From Hymenobacter cavernae (GTDB lineage: Bacteria; Bacteroidota; Bacteroidia; Cytophagales; Hymenobacteraceae), in assembly GCF_014641455.1 (NCBI RefSeq), contig NZ_BMHT01000004.1, positions 366,223 to 430,222 on the forward strand: DNA of 64,000 nt. The letters run 5' to 3'. Below, one piece after another: positions 42,259 to 51,155 of the stretch. The position numbers were made by a program, and so were the translations under genes. The number at the start of each line of letters is the position of its first letter. Position 1 is the first letter of the stretch. A model generated the notes under the pieces. That model saw only the letters and a list, made by a program, of their open reading frames with translations, made no database searches and was not told where the DNA came from.

Positions 42259-44526
42259 ATGCCCGAACTTTCCCGCCTTTTGCTGGGCGCGAGCCTGGCA
42301 GCCAGCGTGCTGCTCTTATCCCCAACTGCCGCCCACGCCCAGAAAACCAAAAAGCTAGCTTCTGCCTCCGCCAAAACCATTGACCAGCGCCTCGACGAGC
42401 TGCTGGGGCAAATGACATTGGAGGAAAAAATCGGCCAGCTCAACCAGTACACTGGCGACGCCGCCACCGGTCCGGCAGTGACCGACAACAATAAGCTCGG
42501 CCAGATTCGCAGTGGCCAGGTCGGCTCTATGCTGAACGTGAAAGGTGCCGCCCGCACCCGCGCTCTGCAAACCGAGGCGTTGAAGTCGCGCCTGGAAATT
42601 CCGCTGCTGTTTGGCCTTGATGTTATTCACGGCTACCAGACCACGTTCCCGATTCCGCTGGGCGAGGCGGCTTCCTGGGACCTGGCCGCCATTCGGCAAT
42701 CGGCGCACATAGCGGCGCGCGAGGCCGCTGCGGCTGGTCAGCACTGGACGTTTGCGCCGATGGTGGATATTGCCCGCGACCCGCGCTGGGGCCGCGTAAT
42801 GGAAGGCGCGGGCGAAGATCCGTACCTAGGTTCGCTGATTGCCAAAGTCCGCGTGCTGGGTTTTCAGGGCGAAAACCTAGGTGGCACCGATGCCGTGATG
42901 GCCTGCGCCAAGCACTTCGCCGCCTACGGTGCTGCCATCGCCGGCCGCGACTACAACACCGTGGATATGAGCCGGCGCACGCTCTGGGAAACCTACCTGC
43001 CGCCCTTCAAAGCCGCCCTCGATGCCGGAGCCGCCACCTTCATGAACTCCTTTAATGAACTGGACGGCATTCCGGCCACCGGTAACCGCTACTTGCAGCG
43101 CGACATCCTGAAGGGCCAGTGGAATTTCCAGGGTTTTGTGGTCAGTGACTGGGGCTCGATTGGTGAGATGATTGCCCACGGCTACGCGAAAGACAACAAA
43201 GAAGCTGCGCTACAGGCCATTACCGCCGGCAGCGACATGGACATGGAAAGCCGCAGCTACATGCCCAATCTGCCCGCACTGGTGCGCGAAGGCAAGGTGC
43301 CGGAAGCGCTGGTGAACGATGCCGTGCGCCGCATTCTGCGCAAGAAATTCGAGCTAGGCCTCTTCGACGATCCATACAAGTTTTCGGATGAGAAGCGTGA
43401 GAAACAGGTGCTGGCCGATCCGCAGAGCCGCACCACCGCCCGCGACGTGGCCCGCAAATCCATTGTGCTGCTGAAAAACGAGAACAACGTGCTGCCGCTG
43501 TCGAAGCAAACCAAGACCGTTGCCATCATTGGGCCGCTGGGTCAGAGCAAGCGCCAGCACCTAGGTTTCTGGAACGTGTCGGAAGACTCGACGCAGGTGG
43601 TGAGCCTGTACGAAGGCTTGCAGAACAAACTAGGTAAGAGCGCGAAGCTGCTCTACGCCAAGGGCTGCGGTATCACTGGCGATTCGCAGGCGGACTTTGC
43701 CGCCGCCGTGCAAACCGCCCAGCAAGCCGACGTAGTGGTAATGGCCGTGGGCGAAGCCCGCGACATGAGTGGCGAGGCCAAGTCGCGCGCCGAAATCTAC
43801 TTGCCGGGTCAGCAGGAGGCGCTCATCAAAGCCATTGTGCAGACCGGCAAGCCGGTGGTGGTGCTCGTGATGGCCGGTCGTCCGCTCATTTTCAACTGGA
43901 CCGCCGACCACGCACCGGCCATTCTTTACACGTGGTGGCTAGGTTCGGAAGCTGGCAACGCCATGGCCGATGTGCTGGTGGGCGACTACAACCCAGCCGG
44001 CAAGCTGCCCATGAGCTTTCCGCGTTCATTGGGGCAAATTCCGATTTTCTACGCGGCCAAAAGTACCGGCCGGCCCTCCAAAAACGAGCAGGATATCAAC
44101 TACCGCTCGGCTTACCTCGACATGCCGAATGCGCCCCGCTATGCCTTCGGCTACGGTCTTAGCTACACCACTTTCGACTACAGCAATCTGACGCTCAATA
44201 CTAAGCAGCTCAAGAAAGCCGATAAGCTCACCGTCAGCTTTACGCTCACCAACAAAGGCAAGTACGCCGGCGAGGAAGTCGCGCAGCTGTATTTGCGGGA
44301 CGTGGTGGCCAGCGTCACGCGCCCGGTGAAAGAGCTGAAAGACTTCCAGAAAGTCATGCTCAAGCCCGGCGAGAGCAAGACGCTTACCTTCACCATCGAC
44401 CAGGAAAAGCTAGCTTTCTATAACCCCGACATGAAGTGGACCACCGAACCCGGCGAGTTCCGCCTGATGATCGGCAGCGCCTCAAGCGATATTCGGCTGG
44501 AGGATACGTTTGAGCTGGTGGACTAG
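42259..44526 (+). CDS. GH3 family beta-glucosidase (BglX-like)
   Basis: A 755-residue exported enzyme (signal peptide with LAASVLLLSPTAAHAQ). The N-terminal (beta/alpha)8 domain (about 35-390) has DVIHGYQTTFPIPLGEAASWD, DPRWGRVMEGAGEDPYLG, CAKHFAAYG and the nucleophile Asp in FVVSDWGSIGEM. The alpha/beta sandwich (about 400-620) supplies the general acid region, and a C-terminal fibronectin III-like domain (about 655-750) has EEVAQLYLRDVVASVTRPVKELK. It would release glucose from beta-gluco-oligosaccharides in the periplasm and is the last enzyme of the beta-glucan locus. Ends shortly before a hairpin element. Confidence 0.95.
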   Translation: MPELSRLLLGASLAASVLLLSPTAAHAQKTKKLASASAKTIDQRLDELLGQMTLEEKIGQLNQYTGDAATGPAVTDNNKLGQIRSGQVGSMLNVKGAARTRALQTEALKSRLEIPLLFGLDVIHGYQTTFPIPLGEAASWDLAAIRQSAHIAAREAAAAGQHWTFAPMVDIARDPRWGRVMEGAGEDPYLGSLIAKVRVLGFQGENLGGTDAVMACAKHFAAYGAAIAGRDYNTVDMSRRTLWETYLPPFKAALDAGAATFMNSFNELDGIPATGNRYLQRDILKGQWNFQGFVVSDWGSIGEMIAHGYAKDNKEAALQAITAGSDMDMESRSYMPNLPALVREGKVPEALVNDAVRRILRKKFELGLFDDPYKFSDEKREKQVLADPQSRTTARDVARKSIVLLKNENNVLPLSKQTKTVAIIGPLGQSKRQHLGFWNVSEDSTQVVSLYEGLQNKLGKSAKLLYAKGCGITGDSQADFAAAVQTAQQADVVVMAVGEARDMSGEAKSRAEIYLPGQQEALIKAIVQTGKPVVVLVMAGRPLIFNWTADHAPAILYTWWLGSEAGNAMADVLVGDYNPAGKLPMSFPRSLGQIPIFYAAKSTGRPSKNEQDINYRSAYLDMPNAPRYAFGYGLSYTTFDYSNLTLNTKQLKKADKLTVSFTLTNKGKYAGEEVAQLYLRDVVASVTRPVKELKDFQKVMLKPGESKTLTFTIDQEKLAFYNPDMKWTTEPGEFRLMIGSASSDIRLEDTFELVD

Positions 44527-44544
44527 CGCCAAGCTACAAAGCCC

Positions 44545-44641
44545 GTCATGCTGAGCTTGCCGAAGCATCTCTACCGCACTAGTAAACCTGATGATTGGAG
44601 TTACTTTGGCGGTAGAGATGCTTCGACAAGCTCAACATGAT
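44545..44641. repeat. Intergenic hairpin of the GTCATGCTGAGC family
   Basis: Arms 44545-44577 and 44609-44641 pair with a few mismatches; relatives at 5796-5903 and 56169-56292. It separates the convergent GH3 and LacI genes. Confidence 0.9.
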
Positions 44642-44658
44642 GTTCTTCCTAAGTAAGC

Positions 44659-45753
44659 CTACTTATCCAAATAATACTGCAAGTTCTCCTTCGTAATGAT
44701 ATCAAGCGGCAGATACTTGATGGGCTGCACTTCTTTCTTGAAAAACAACTGGTCGGCTAGGGCGTAAATGCCCCGGTAGCCCTGCTTTTTGGGGTTCTGA
44801 TTGATCAGAAAGTCAATCACGTTCTCCTTGAGAAAATGAATGTTTTTTTCCAGTAAGTCGTAGCCAACCAGCCGAATATCCTCGCGGCGGTAGGCTTGCA
44901 GGTAGGGCGCAATTTCGTAGGCTTTGGAGGTGCTCACGAAGATTCCCTTGAGTTGGGTTTGCTCGTCGTCCAGCAACCGGTTCAGCTGTCGGGCAAACGA
45001 CGGATCGGCCGGGTCCGGCAGGTCGATGCTGATGACGTTGTACTGACTCCTGGGTTGTTCGGGCTCCGGCTCTGACTGGGTGGCGGTGAGCTGCGCGAAG
45101 TAGTCGCGGAAGCCTTTCTCCTTCTGACTGATGTGCACCGAGTTGGCAATATCCTCGGCGATGTGCGCAACCAGGAACGTGCCCGCCTGCGCCTGCCCAA
45201 ACTGCACGAGCTTGCCGGCCAGAAAACCGCTCTGGTAGGAATCCTGCCCAACGTAGCTTAGGGATTGAACCTCCGCGATGTACGTGTTGAACATCACGTA
45301 CGGAATCTGCTGCTGCTGCCACTGCTCAAAGAGCCCCAGCGACTCGCGGTAGAACAGCGGCGCAATCAGGATGCCGTCGGGGGCCGAGAGCGTGGCCGCC
45401 TGCGCCTGCTCCAGGAAAGAGTCGACCTGGTTCAGATTATAGGAATACGTGGTGACGGTGAGGCCGTACTGCTTCAGCTCCCGCGAGGCTTTTTCGATGC
45501 CTTGCCAGGGCGCGTGCCAGTAAGGGTCGAGCGTGTGGTCAGGTTGAATGACGGCCAGCCGGTAGGTGCGGTTCGAACCTAGGGTGCGCGCAATCATGTT
45601 GGGCTCGTACTCCAGCTCCTTCATCATTTGCAGCACCTTCTGCCGCACATCCTCCGCCACCCGGCCCCGGTTGTGCAGAACCCGGTCGACGGTTCCGACC
45701 GAAACGTTTGCTTTGGCCGCTATATCCTTAATCCGTACCGCGTTCTTTCCCAT
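44659..45753 (-). CDS. LacI family transcriptional regulator
   Basis: A 364-residue DNA-binding protein. The N-terminal LacI helix-turn-helix (IKDIAAKANVSVGTVDRVLHNRG, about 7-29) includes the recognition helix and is followed by the hinge RTLGSNRTYRLAVIQ. The rest is a periplasmic-binding-protein-like sugar sensor (about 65-364). It is read away from the nagB-like operon, whose promoter region carries two perfect GTGTGCGCACAC palindromes, so it is the likely repressor or activator of GlcNAc use. The VGTVDRVL helix differs from classical VSxxTVSRVL and fits the less common Bacteroidota subgroup. Effector unknown; an amino-sugar is the plain guess. Confidence 0.92.
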   Translation of the reverse strand: MGKNAVRIKDIAAKANVSVGTVDRVLHNRGRVAEDVRQKVLQMMKELEYEPNMIARTLGSNRTYRLAVIQPDHTLDPYWHAPWQGIEKASRELKQYGLTVTTYSYNLNQVDSFLEQAQAATLSAPDGILIAPLFYRESLGLFEQWQQQQIPYVMFNTYIAEVQSLSYVGQDSYQSGFLAGKLVQFGQAQAGTFLVAHIAEDIANSVHISQKEKGFRDYFAQLTATQSEPEPEQPRSQYNVISIDLPDPADPSFARQLNRLLDDEQTQLKGIFVSTSKAYEIAPYLQAYRREDIRLVGYDLLEKNIHFLKENVIDFLINQNPKKQGYRGIYALADQLFFKKEVQPIKYLPLDIITKENLQYYLDK

Positions 45754-45781
45754 AATTCGACTCCATAATTTGAAAACCTGG

Positions 45782-45789
45782 CAAAAATA
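45782..45789 (-). promoter_or_regulatory. Promoter -7 element of the LacI gene (TATTTTTG on minus strand)
   Basis: CAAAAATA on the plus strand; TTG lies 22 bases upstream on the minus strand (45812-45814). The leader would be about 24 bases. Confidence 0.55.
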
Positions 45790-45910
45790 GGACAGGAAGA
45801 GCAGAGCCAGCCAAGTTAAACGAAAGCGCTAGGTGATGGACAATTAAATTACGGCTACTGACCTAGGTAGCACGTCATTCCGAGCTAAGCGAGGAATCTG
45901 GTATGCAGTC

Positions 45911-46076
45911 GTCAGAACGTCATTCCGACGACAGGAGGAATCTCGCGTGCAGTCGTTGAACGGCATTCCGACCAGTGGGAGGAATCTCGCGTGCAACGGT
46001 AACTCCAATCGTCAGGGAATTACCACCACAACATCAGCACGCGAGATTCCTCCTGTCGTCGGAATGACGTTCTGAC
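45911..46076. repeat. Compound intergenic hairpin, perfect 40-bp arms with nested copies
   Basis: Outer arms 45911-45950 and 46037-46076 are perfect inverted copies with CATTCCGACGACAGGAGG. A further related half-copy (CATTCCGACCAGTGGGAGG, from 45963) lies in the loop and another partial copy (CATTCCGAG, from 45877) flanks it on the left. Confidence 0.93.
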
Positions 46077-46164
46077 TACTTCGGTGCTTGCGTTTGCTAT
46101 CTAGGTTAATTTATAAGCAGCTTCATAAAGCACAACAACGGCCTCAAACTTCAATACTTTTTGC

Positions 46165-46176
46165 GTGTGCGCACAC
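46165..46176. promoter_or_regulatory. Operator palindrome GTGTGCGCACAC, copy 1
   Basis: A perfect 12-bp palindrome, 31 bp (about three helical turns) from copy 2, upstream of the nagB promoter. Confidence 0.75.
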
Positions 46177-46195
46177 TCATTGTAAAAATACTTGC

Positions 46196-46207
46196 GTGTG
46201 CGCACAC
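46196..46207. promoter_or_regulatory. Operator palindrome GTGTGCGCACAC, copy 2
   Basis: A perfect 12-bp palindrome that ends 18 bases before the -33 TTG of the nagB promoter. The same arrangement occurs at 50920-50931 ahead of the second SusC gene. Confidence 0.8.
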
Positions 46208-46225
46208 ATTTTTTGTTCTGTTTGC

Positions 46226-46256
46226 TTGTTTTCTACAACCTAGGTTGCTAGGTTTG
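46226..46256 (+). promoter_or_regulatory. Promoter of the nagB-like operon (TTG - 20 - TAGGTTTG)
   Basis: TTG at 46226-46228 and TAGGTTTG at 46249-46256, a full TAnnTTTG match. The leader is about 180 bases. Confidence 0.75.
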
Positions 46257-46440
46257 AAGTAAATCATCTGGCAGCTACCGCGAAAATTCAATTCGTGAGC
46301 TGACGTGAAAGCTATTGCCGCTTCCCTGGCGCCTCACTGATACCTAGGTCAGGCCCGCCTTTGTTGGCCGCTAGCCGCTCCCCAACGGGACCTTCCTGCT
46401 TCGTCTTAAAACCTCAACTTTTTAAAATCGAAAACCAGCT

Positions 46441-48357
46441 ATGGAAGTTTTACACTACCCGGAAACCACCTTTGAAAAGCTGCCCGTTACCATTTTCGAA
46501 GAGGCCAGGGAGGGGGCAATCAGCGTGGCGTATGAAATTGCCGAGCTGATTCGGAGCAAGCAGAAAAAAGGCAAGAGGGCGGTGCTGGGCTTGGCTACCG
46601 GCTCTTCGCCGATCAGCGTGTACAAAGAGCTAATTCGCTTGCACCGCGAAGAAGGCCTGAGCTTCGAAAACGTGGTGACGTTCAACCTCGACGAGTACTA
46701 CCCGATGCAGCCTGACGAGCTTCAGAGCTACGTCCATTTCATGCACGAGCAGCTGTTCAACCACGTCGATATTCGGCCCGAAAACATCCATATCCCGGAT
46801 GGCACGCTGCCCATCGAGAAGGTGCGGGAGTATTGCCAGGCGTACGAACGGCAGATTGAGGAATGCGGCGGGCTGGATCTGCAACTGTTGGGTATTGGCC
46901 GCACCGGGCACATCGGCTTCAACGAGCCCGGCTCGTCGATTACGTCGGCGACGCGGTTGGTAAAACTTGACCCTCTGACCATTACCGACGCGGCCAAAGA
47001 CTTCATCAAGGAAGAATACGTGCCGCTGCGGGCCCTCACGATGGGCGTGGGTACCATCATGAAAGCGCGCAAAATCATCCTGATGGCCTGGGGCGAAGGT
47101 AAGGCCAAAATCCTGCAAGAAACCGTGGAGGGCAGGATTTCGGATGAGGTGCCGGCTTCCTTTCTGCAACAACACCCCAACGCGAAAGTGGTGGTGGATC
47201 AGTGGGCGGCGCTGGAGCTGACGCGCATCAAAACGCCCTGGCTCGTAGGCTTATGCCTGTGGGATGACGCCCTGATTCGGCGGGCAGTGATCTGGCTGAG
47301 CCTCAAAACACGCAAACCCATTCTGAAGCTGACCGACGAAGACTACAAAGACGGTAGTCTGAGCGACTTGCTAGCTGAAGCTGGAAATGCCTATAACCTG
47401 AATATCAAGGTATTCAATACCATTCAGCACACCATTACGGGCTGGCCGGGCGGAAAACCCAACTCTAACGACGCCCAGCGCCCCGAGCGCGCTTCGCCGG
47501 CTGTCAAACGGTCGGTGATCTTCAGTCCGCACCCCGACGACGACGTGATTTCGATGGGGGGCACCCTGCTGCGGCTCGTCGACCAAGGCCACGACGTGCA
47601 CGTAGCGTATCAGACTTCCGGCAACATCGCCGTGTTCGACGACGATGCGCGCCGCTTCGCAGACTTTGCCCTAGGTTTTGTGGAAAAGCTGAACGTGGGC
47701 GTGGCCAACATGCAGGAAAAGCACGCGGAAGTAGTTGAGTTCCTTAGATATAAGAAGCTAGGGGAGGAGGATAGCCCGCTGGTGCAGGATATCAAGGCGC
47801 TTATCCGGCAGGGCGAAGCGGCGGCCGCGTGCCGGTTTTGCGGCGTGAAGGAGCAAAACGTGCACTTCATGAACATGCCTTTCTACGAAACCGGCCAGGT
47901 GAAAAAGAAGCCGTTGGGCGAAGCCGATATCCAGGCAGTGGTCGATATCTTACAGGAAATCAGGCCGCACCAGATCTTCGCGGCTGGCGACCTACGCGAC
48001 CCGCACGGCACGCACCGGGTGTGCCTGGATGCCATTTTTGCTGCCCTAGGTCGCTTGAAGGGCCAGGAAGCGTGGGTAGACGACTGCTACCTATGGCTGT
48101 ACCGCGGCGCCTGGCAGGAGTGGGACGTGGAGGAAATTGAAATGGCTGTGCCCATCAGCCCGGAAGAGCTGATGCGCAAGCGCAAAGCCATCTTCAAGCA
48201 CCAGTCGCAGAAGGACAGCGCGGTGTTCCCCGGCAATGATAAGCGGGAGTTCTGGCAACGTTCCGAGGACCGCAACCACGCCACTGCCAAGCTCTACGAC
48301 CAGCTAGGTTTGGTGGAATACGAAGCCATTGAAGCGTTCGTGCGCTGGCGGTTTTAA
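46441..48357 (+). CDS. nagB: Glucosamine-6-phosphate deaminase fused to a PIG-L deacetylase
   Basis: A 638-residue cytoplasmic bifunctional enzyme. The N-terminal NagB domain (about 1-290; VLGLATGSSPISVYKELI, FNLDEYYPM, GIGRTGHIGFNEPGS) turns glucosamine 6-phosphate into fructose 6-phosphate and ammonia. The C-terminal PIG-L/LmbE domain (about 355-620) has the zinc motif FSPHPDDDVISMGG and the second metal/His motif RDPHGTHR, and would remove the acetyl group from an N-acetylglucosamine derivative. It therefore could replace NagA, which is not in this window. This fusion is recurrent in Bacteroidota. It heads the operon with the sugar transporter and GH18 genes. Confidence 0.93.
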   Translation: MEVLHYPETTFEKLPVTIFEEAREGAISVAYEIAELIRSKQKKGKRAVLGLATGSSPISVYKELIRLHREEGLSFENVVTFNLDEYYPMQPDELQSYVHFMHEQLFNHVDIRPENIHIPDGTLPIEKVREYCQAYERQIEECGGLDLQLLGIGRTGHIGFNEPGSSITSATRLVKLDPLTITDAAKDFIKEEYVPLRALTMGVGTIMKARKIILMAWGEGKAKILQETVEGRISDEVPASFLQQHPNAKVVVDQWAALELTRIKTPWLVGLCLWDDALIRRAVIWLSLKTRKPILKLTDEDYKDGSLSDLLAEAGNAYNLNIKVFNTIQHTITGWPGGKPNSNDAQRPERASPAVKRSVIFSPHPDDDVISMGGTLLRLVDQGHDVHVAYQTSGNIAVFDDDARRFADFALGFVEKLNVGVANMQEKHAEVVEFLRYKKLGEEDSPLVQDIKALIRQGEAAAACRFCGVKEQNVHFMNMPFYETGQVKKKPLGEADIQAVVDILQEIRPHQIFAAGDLRDPHGTHRVCLDAIFAALGRLKGQEAWVDDCYLWLYRGAWQEWDVEEIEMAVPISPEELMRKRKAIFKHQSQKDSAVFPGNDKREFWQRSEDRNHATAKLYDQLGLVEYEAIEAFVRWRF

Positions 48358-48370
48358 GAGTGGCGGTTAG

Positions 48371-48476
48371 TAGAGACGCGATACTTCGCGTCTCCTCGCG
48401 TTGCTGATGTTGTTTGTGCTGCGCCACAATGCAGTTCCAGAAGTTCAACGAGGAGACGCGAAGTATCGCGTCTCTA
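48371..48476. repeat. Perfect 28-bp-arm intergenic hairpin (TAGAGACGCGATAC family)
   Basis: Arms 48371-48398 and 48449-48476 are perfect inverted copies with a 50-base loop, lying between the nagB-like and transporter genes. Confidence 0.93.
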
Positions 48477-48532
48477 CAGCATGTTCAGTACAAATAGCAA
48501 GTACAGATGCATCCTTATAACGCTGCTTATCA

Positions 48533-49816
48533 ATGGAAAAGAACCGAGCTGCCCCTGTCCCGCCCTTGGTCATTATTGGTGCGTTGTTTTTCATTTTTGG
48601 GTTTATCACCTGGCTGAACGGCACGCTGATTCCCTTTCTGAAGCTAGCCTGCGAGCTGACGTATTCGCAGGCGCTGCTGGTCACGTTTGCCTTTTACATC
48701 GCCTACGTTTTCCTGGCAATTCCCTCCTCGCTGATTATGCAAAAAACGGGGTTTAAGAACGGCATGGCTCTGGGGCTGGTCGTGATGGCCGTGGGGGCGC
48801 TTGTGTTCGTGCCGGCCGCGCAAGTTCGATCTTTTGCCCTCTTTCTAACAGGGCTGTTTATCCAGGGAGCAGGTTTGTCTTTGCTGCAAACGGCTTCTAA
48901 CCCCTACGCCAGCATCCTGGGGCCGATTGAGAGTGCCGCCCGGCGCATCAGCATCATGGGCATCTGCAATAAGATAGCGGGGGCGCTGAGTCCGGCTATT
49001 ATCGGGGCGGTGGTACTGAAAGGTGCTTCGGAGCTGGAAAGCCAGCTGGCGCACAACGCGTCGCTGGTCGAGAAAGAAACGCTGCTTCAGGAGCTGGCGG
49101 GCCGGGTGGTGCTGCCTTACGTCATTGTGGCGGCGGCGCTGGTGGTGCTCGCACTCCTGATTCGGGTATCGAGTCTGCCCGAGATTAGTACAAGTCAGGA
49201 AGCGGAAAGTGATACTCCCGGGGAGCCGGCACAAAGCATCTGGCAGTTTCCGCATTTATGGCTTGGCGTGCTAGCTATTTTCTGCTGCGTGGGCGTGGAG
49301 GTTATTGCCGGCGACACGATTATTCAATACGGCCGCGTGCAGGGCATCAGCCTGGATATTGCCCGGAACTTCACCTCCTTCACCCTGATTACCATGCTGG
49401 TAGGGTATTTTATCGGTATCTGGGCAATACCTAGGTATGTGAACCAGCAGACGGCCCTGAGCATCTGCGCCATCGTGGGGGTAGTGTTCACGGGCGGCAT
49501 TCTGTTCACCCGTGGTTACCTGTCGGTGCTGTTTGTGGCACTGCTGGGGCTGGCGAACTCCCTTATGTGGCCCGCGATATTTCCGCTGGGTATCAAGGGG
49601 CTAGGTAGCTTCACGGAGCGCGGCTCGGCGCTGCTGATCATGGGAATTGGGGGCGGAGCGGTGCTGCCGTTCCTGTACGGCAAGATGGGCGAGCAGCTAG
49701 GTTTGCAGCAAGCGTACTTCCTGCTGGTGCCGTGCTACCTGTTCATCCTGTTTTTCGCTTTGAAAGGTCATGCTTATCAAGGCCGGAAGGTGAAATACGC
49801 TGTACCTACTACCTAG
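48533..49816 (+). CDS. Sugar MFS transporter (FucP/NagP family)
   Basis: A 427-residue inner-membrane protein with about 12 helices. It matches the FHS (fucose-glucose-galactose) branch of the MFS: the start FFIFGFITWLNGTLIPFLK, the QTASNPYASILG segment and the second-half WPAIFPLGIKGLG are family hallmarks. NagP, the GlcNAc carrier of Shewanella and Xanthomonas, belongs here, and the flanking nagB-like and GH18 genes make GlcNAc the likely substrate. The start MEKNRAAP at 48533 gives the usual short N-terminus. GH18 follows after ten bases. Confidence 0.93.
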   Translation: MEKNRAAPVPPLVIIGALFFIFGFITWLNGTLIPFLKLACELTYSQALLVTFAFYIAYVFLAIPSSLIMQKTGFKNGMALGLVVMAVGALVFVPAAQVRSFALFLTGLFIQGAGLSLLQTASNPYASILGPIESAARRISIMGICNKIAGALSPAIIGAVVLKGASELESQLAHNASLVEKETLLQELAGRVVLPYVIVAAALVVLALLIRVSSLPEISTSQEAESDTPGEPAQSIWQFPHLWLGVLAIFCCVGVEVIAGDTIIQYGRVQGISLDIARNFTSFTLITMLVGYFIGIWAIPRYVNQQTALSICAIVGVVFTGGILFTRGYLSVLFVALLGLANSLMWPAIFPLGIKGLGSFTERGSALLIMGIGGGAVLPFLYGKMGEQLGLQQAYFLLVPCYLFILFFALKGHAYQGRKVKYAVPTT

Positions 49817-49825
49817 GTCATCATC

Positions 49826-50761
49826 ATGAAAACCAGACATGTACTGCAATGGGCTTGTGCTTTTCTGCTGCTGACAGTGGGAGCGGCAAAGGCGCAGTTT
49901 CGGGTGGTGGGCTACCTGCCATCGTGGCGCGGGGAGGTGGATAAAGCCCAACTCGCCCAGCTTACGCACGTCAACTATGCTTTTCTGCAACCCACGCCCA
50001 CGGGCGGCTTACGGGCCATTCCGAACCCTGCGAAGCTGCGGCGTCTGGTGACCGCTGCCCACGCTGCCAAGGTGCGGGTGTTGGTGTCGGTGGGCGGCTG
50101 GCACGACGGCGACCACAGCGCCTTCGATGCCATTGGCGCCAACGCGGGCTACACGAGTGCTTTTGCCGCCAACCTAGTGCGCTTTGCCAACGAGTACCAG
50201 CTCGACGGCATAGATATGGATTGGGAGCACCCCGATTCGCTCACGGCCCCTGGCTACGCGGCCCTGATGCAGCAGCTCGCAACCCAGCTGCACGGCCAGG
50301 GTAAGCTGCTGACGGCAGCCGTAGCCGGAGGCACCTGGGCTGGGCCAGGCATCTTGCCCAGCGTGTTCGACAACGTTGACTTTCTGAATATTATGGCCTA
50401 CGATTCGCCCGCGCCGGCGCATTCCACCTACGCGGGAGCCGTCGAAACGCTGGCGTACTGGAAGGCGCGGGGCCTGCCGACCAACAAGACGGTGCTCGGC
50501 GTGCCCTTCTACGGACAGCCCAGCGGAGAGGCCTTCGCCGCGCTGCTGGCCCGTGGCGCCGACCCACGCGCCGACCTGATCAACGAAGTCGGCTACAACG
50601 GCCTGCCGACTATGGAGAGCAAAGCCAACCTAGCTTTTGACCAGGCCAGCGGCATCATGATCTGGGAGTTGTCGCAGGATGCGACGGGTGCTAATTCGCT
50701 GCTTTCAGTCATTAGTCGGGTTGTGAAACAGCGCACGAAAGTCCCCGCTTCGGCGCGCTGA
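49826..50761 (+). CDS. GH18 family glycoside hydrolase (chitinase-like)
   Basis: A 311-residue exported enzyme with signal peptide ending KAQ. A single (beta/alpha)8 barrel opens with FRVVGYLPSWRGEV, contains VLVSVGGWHDGDHSAFD, the catalytic DGIDMDWEHP (DxxDxDxE, acid Glu) at about residues 128-137, FLNIMAYDS and GVPFYGQP, and ends with IMIWELSQDATG. It would cleave beta-1,4-GlcNAc chains or related glycans in the periplasm or at the surface. No chitin-binding domain is attached. It overlaps nothing and ends the nagB-like operon. Confidence 0.92.
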   Translation: MKTRHVLQWACAFLLLTVGAAKAQFRVVGYLPSWRGEVDKAQLAQLTHVNYAFLQPTPTGGLRAIPNPAKLRRLVTAAHAAKVRVLVSVGGWHDGDHSAFDAIGANAGYTSAFAANLVRFANEYQLDGIDMDWEHPDSLTAPGYAALMQQLATQLHGQGKLLTAAVAGGTWAGPGILPSVFDNVDFLNIMAYDSPAPAHSTYAGAVETLAYWKARGLPTNKTVLGVPFYGQPSGEAFAALLARGADPRADLINEVGYNGLPTMESKANLAFDQASGIMIWELSQDATGANSLLSVISRVVKQRTKVPASAR

Positions 50762-50919
50762 CCTAGCTCTTCTTTTTGATGGGTAGGCTAGGTCGTTGAA
50801 GGAGCCGTTTAGTTGCCGAATAGTTATATCGTCTTCAATTCAAAAGCTGGTTATTCAGCTTCTACCCAGATTGGTACGGAACAGATAAACAGTAGCATTA
50901 CAAGAGTAGGATTTTTTGC

Positions 50920-50931
50920 GTGTGCGCACAC
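50920..50931. promoter_or_regulatory. Operator palindrome GTGTGCGCACAC, copy 3
   Basis: Identical to the two copies ahead of the nagB-like operon and placed exactly 18 bases before the -33 TTG, as copy 2 is. Confidence 0.8.
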
Positions 50932-50949
50932 ATTTTTTTCCTAGTTCGC

Positions 50950-50980
50950 TTGTTTTGAATAAAGTGAGTCGGTATGTTTG
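50950..50980 (+). promoter_or_regulatory. Promoter of the second SusC gene (TTG - 20 - TATGTTTG)
   Basis: TTG at 50950-50952 and TATGTTTG at 50973-50980, a full TAnnTTTG match. The TTGTTTT block after the -33 box is shared with the nagB promoter. Confidence 0.75.
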
Positions 50981-51134
50981 AGAAAAGCTACTCATTGCCT
51001 GCCCGAAAAATCTTATTCGGGGACTGGCGTGCATGCGGGTTAGCGAGCTTGCGCAAAGCGCTGTCTACCTGCCTATAAATCGTTATTACTGCTTAGCCAA
51101 TAAGCGAAGGCAAGGCGAGGGTTTAGGGTACCGA

Positions 51135-51155
51135 AACGGTTAAAACACAACCGTT
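51135..51155. repeat. Small inverted repeat AACGGTT-N7-AACCGTT
   Basis: A perfect 7-bp stem with loop AAAACAC in the long leader of the second SusC gene; a possible regulator site or leader hairpin. Confidence 0.5.

Larger units (their letters stand above)
45754..46440. other. Gene-free divergent region (687 bp) between LacI and nagB-like genes
   Basis: Holds the LacI promoter (45782-45789, minus), a compound hairpin element (45911-46076), two palindromic operators (46165-46176, 46196-46207) and the nagB promoter (46226-46256). No gene is apparent. Confidence 0.75.

Noticed and set aside
48481..48756. Overlapping upstream frame at the transporter start
   Set aside because: The +1 frame lacks transporter features; the real protein starts at 48533 with the FucP-type N-terminus.
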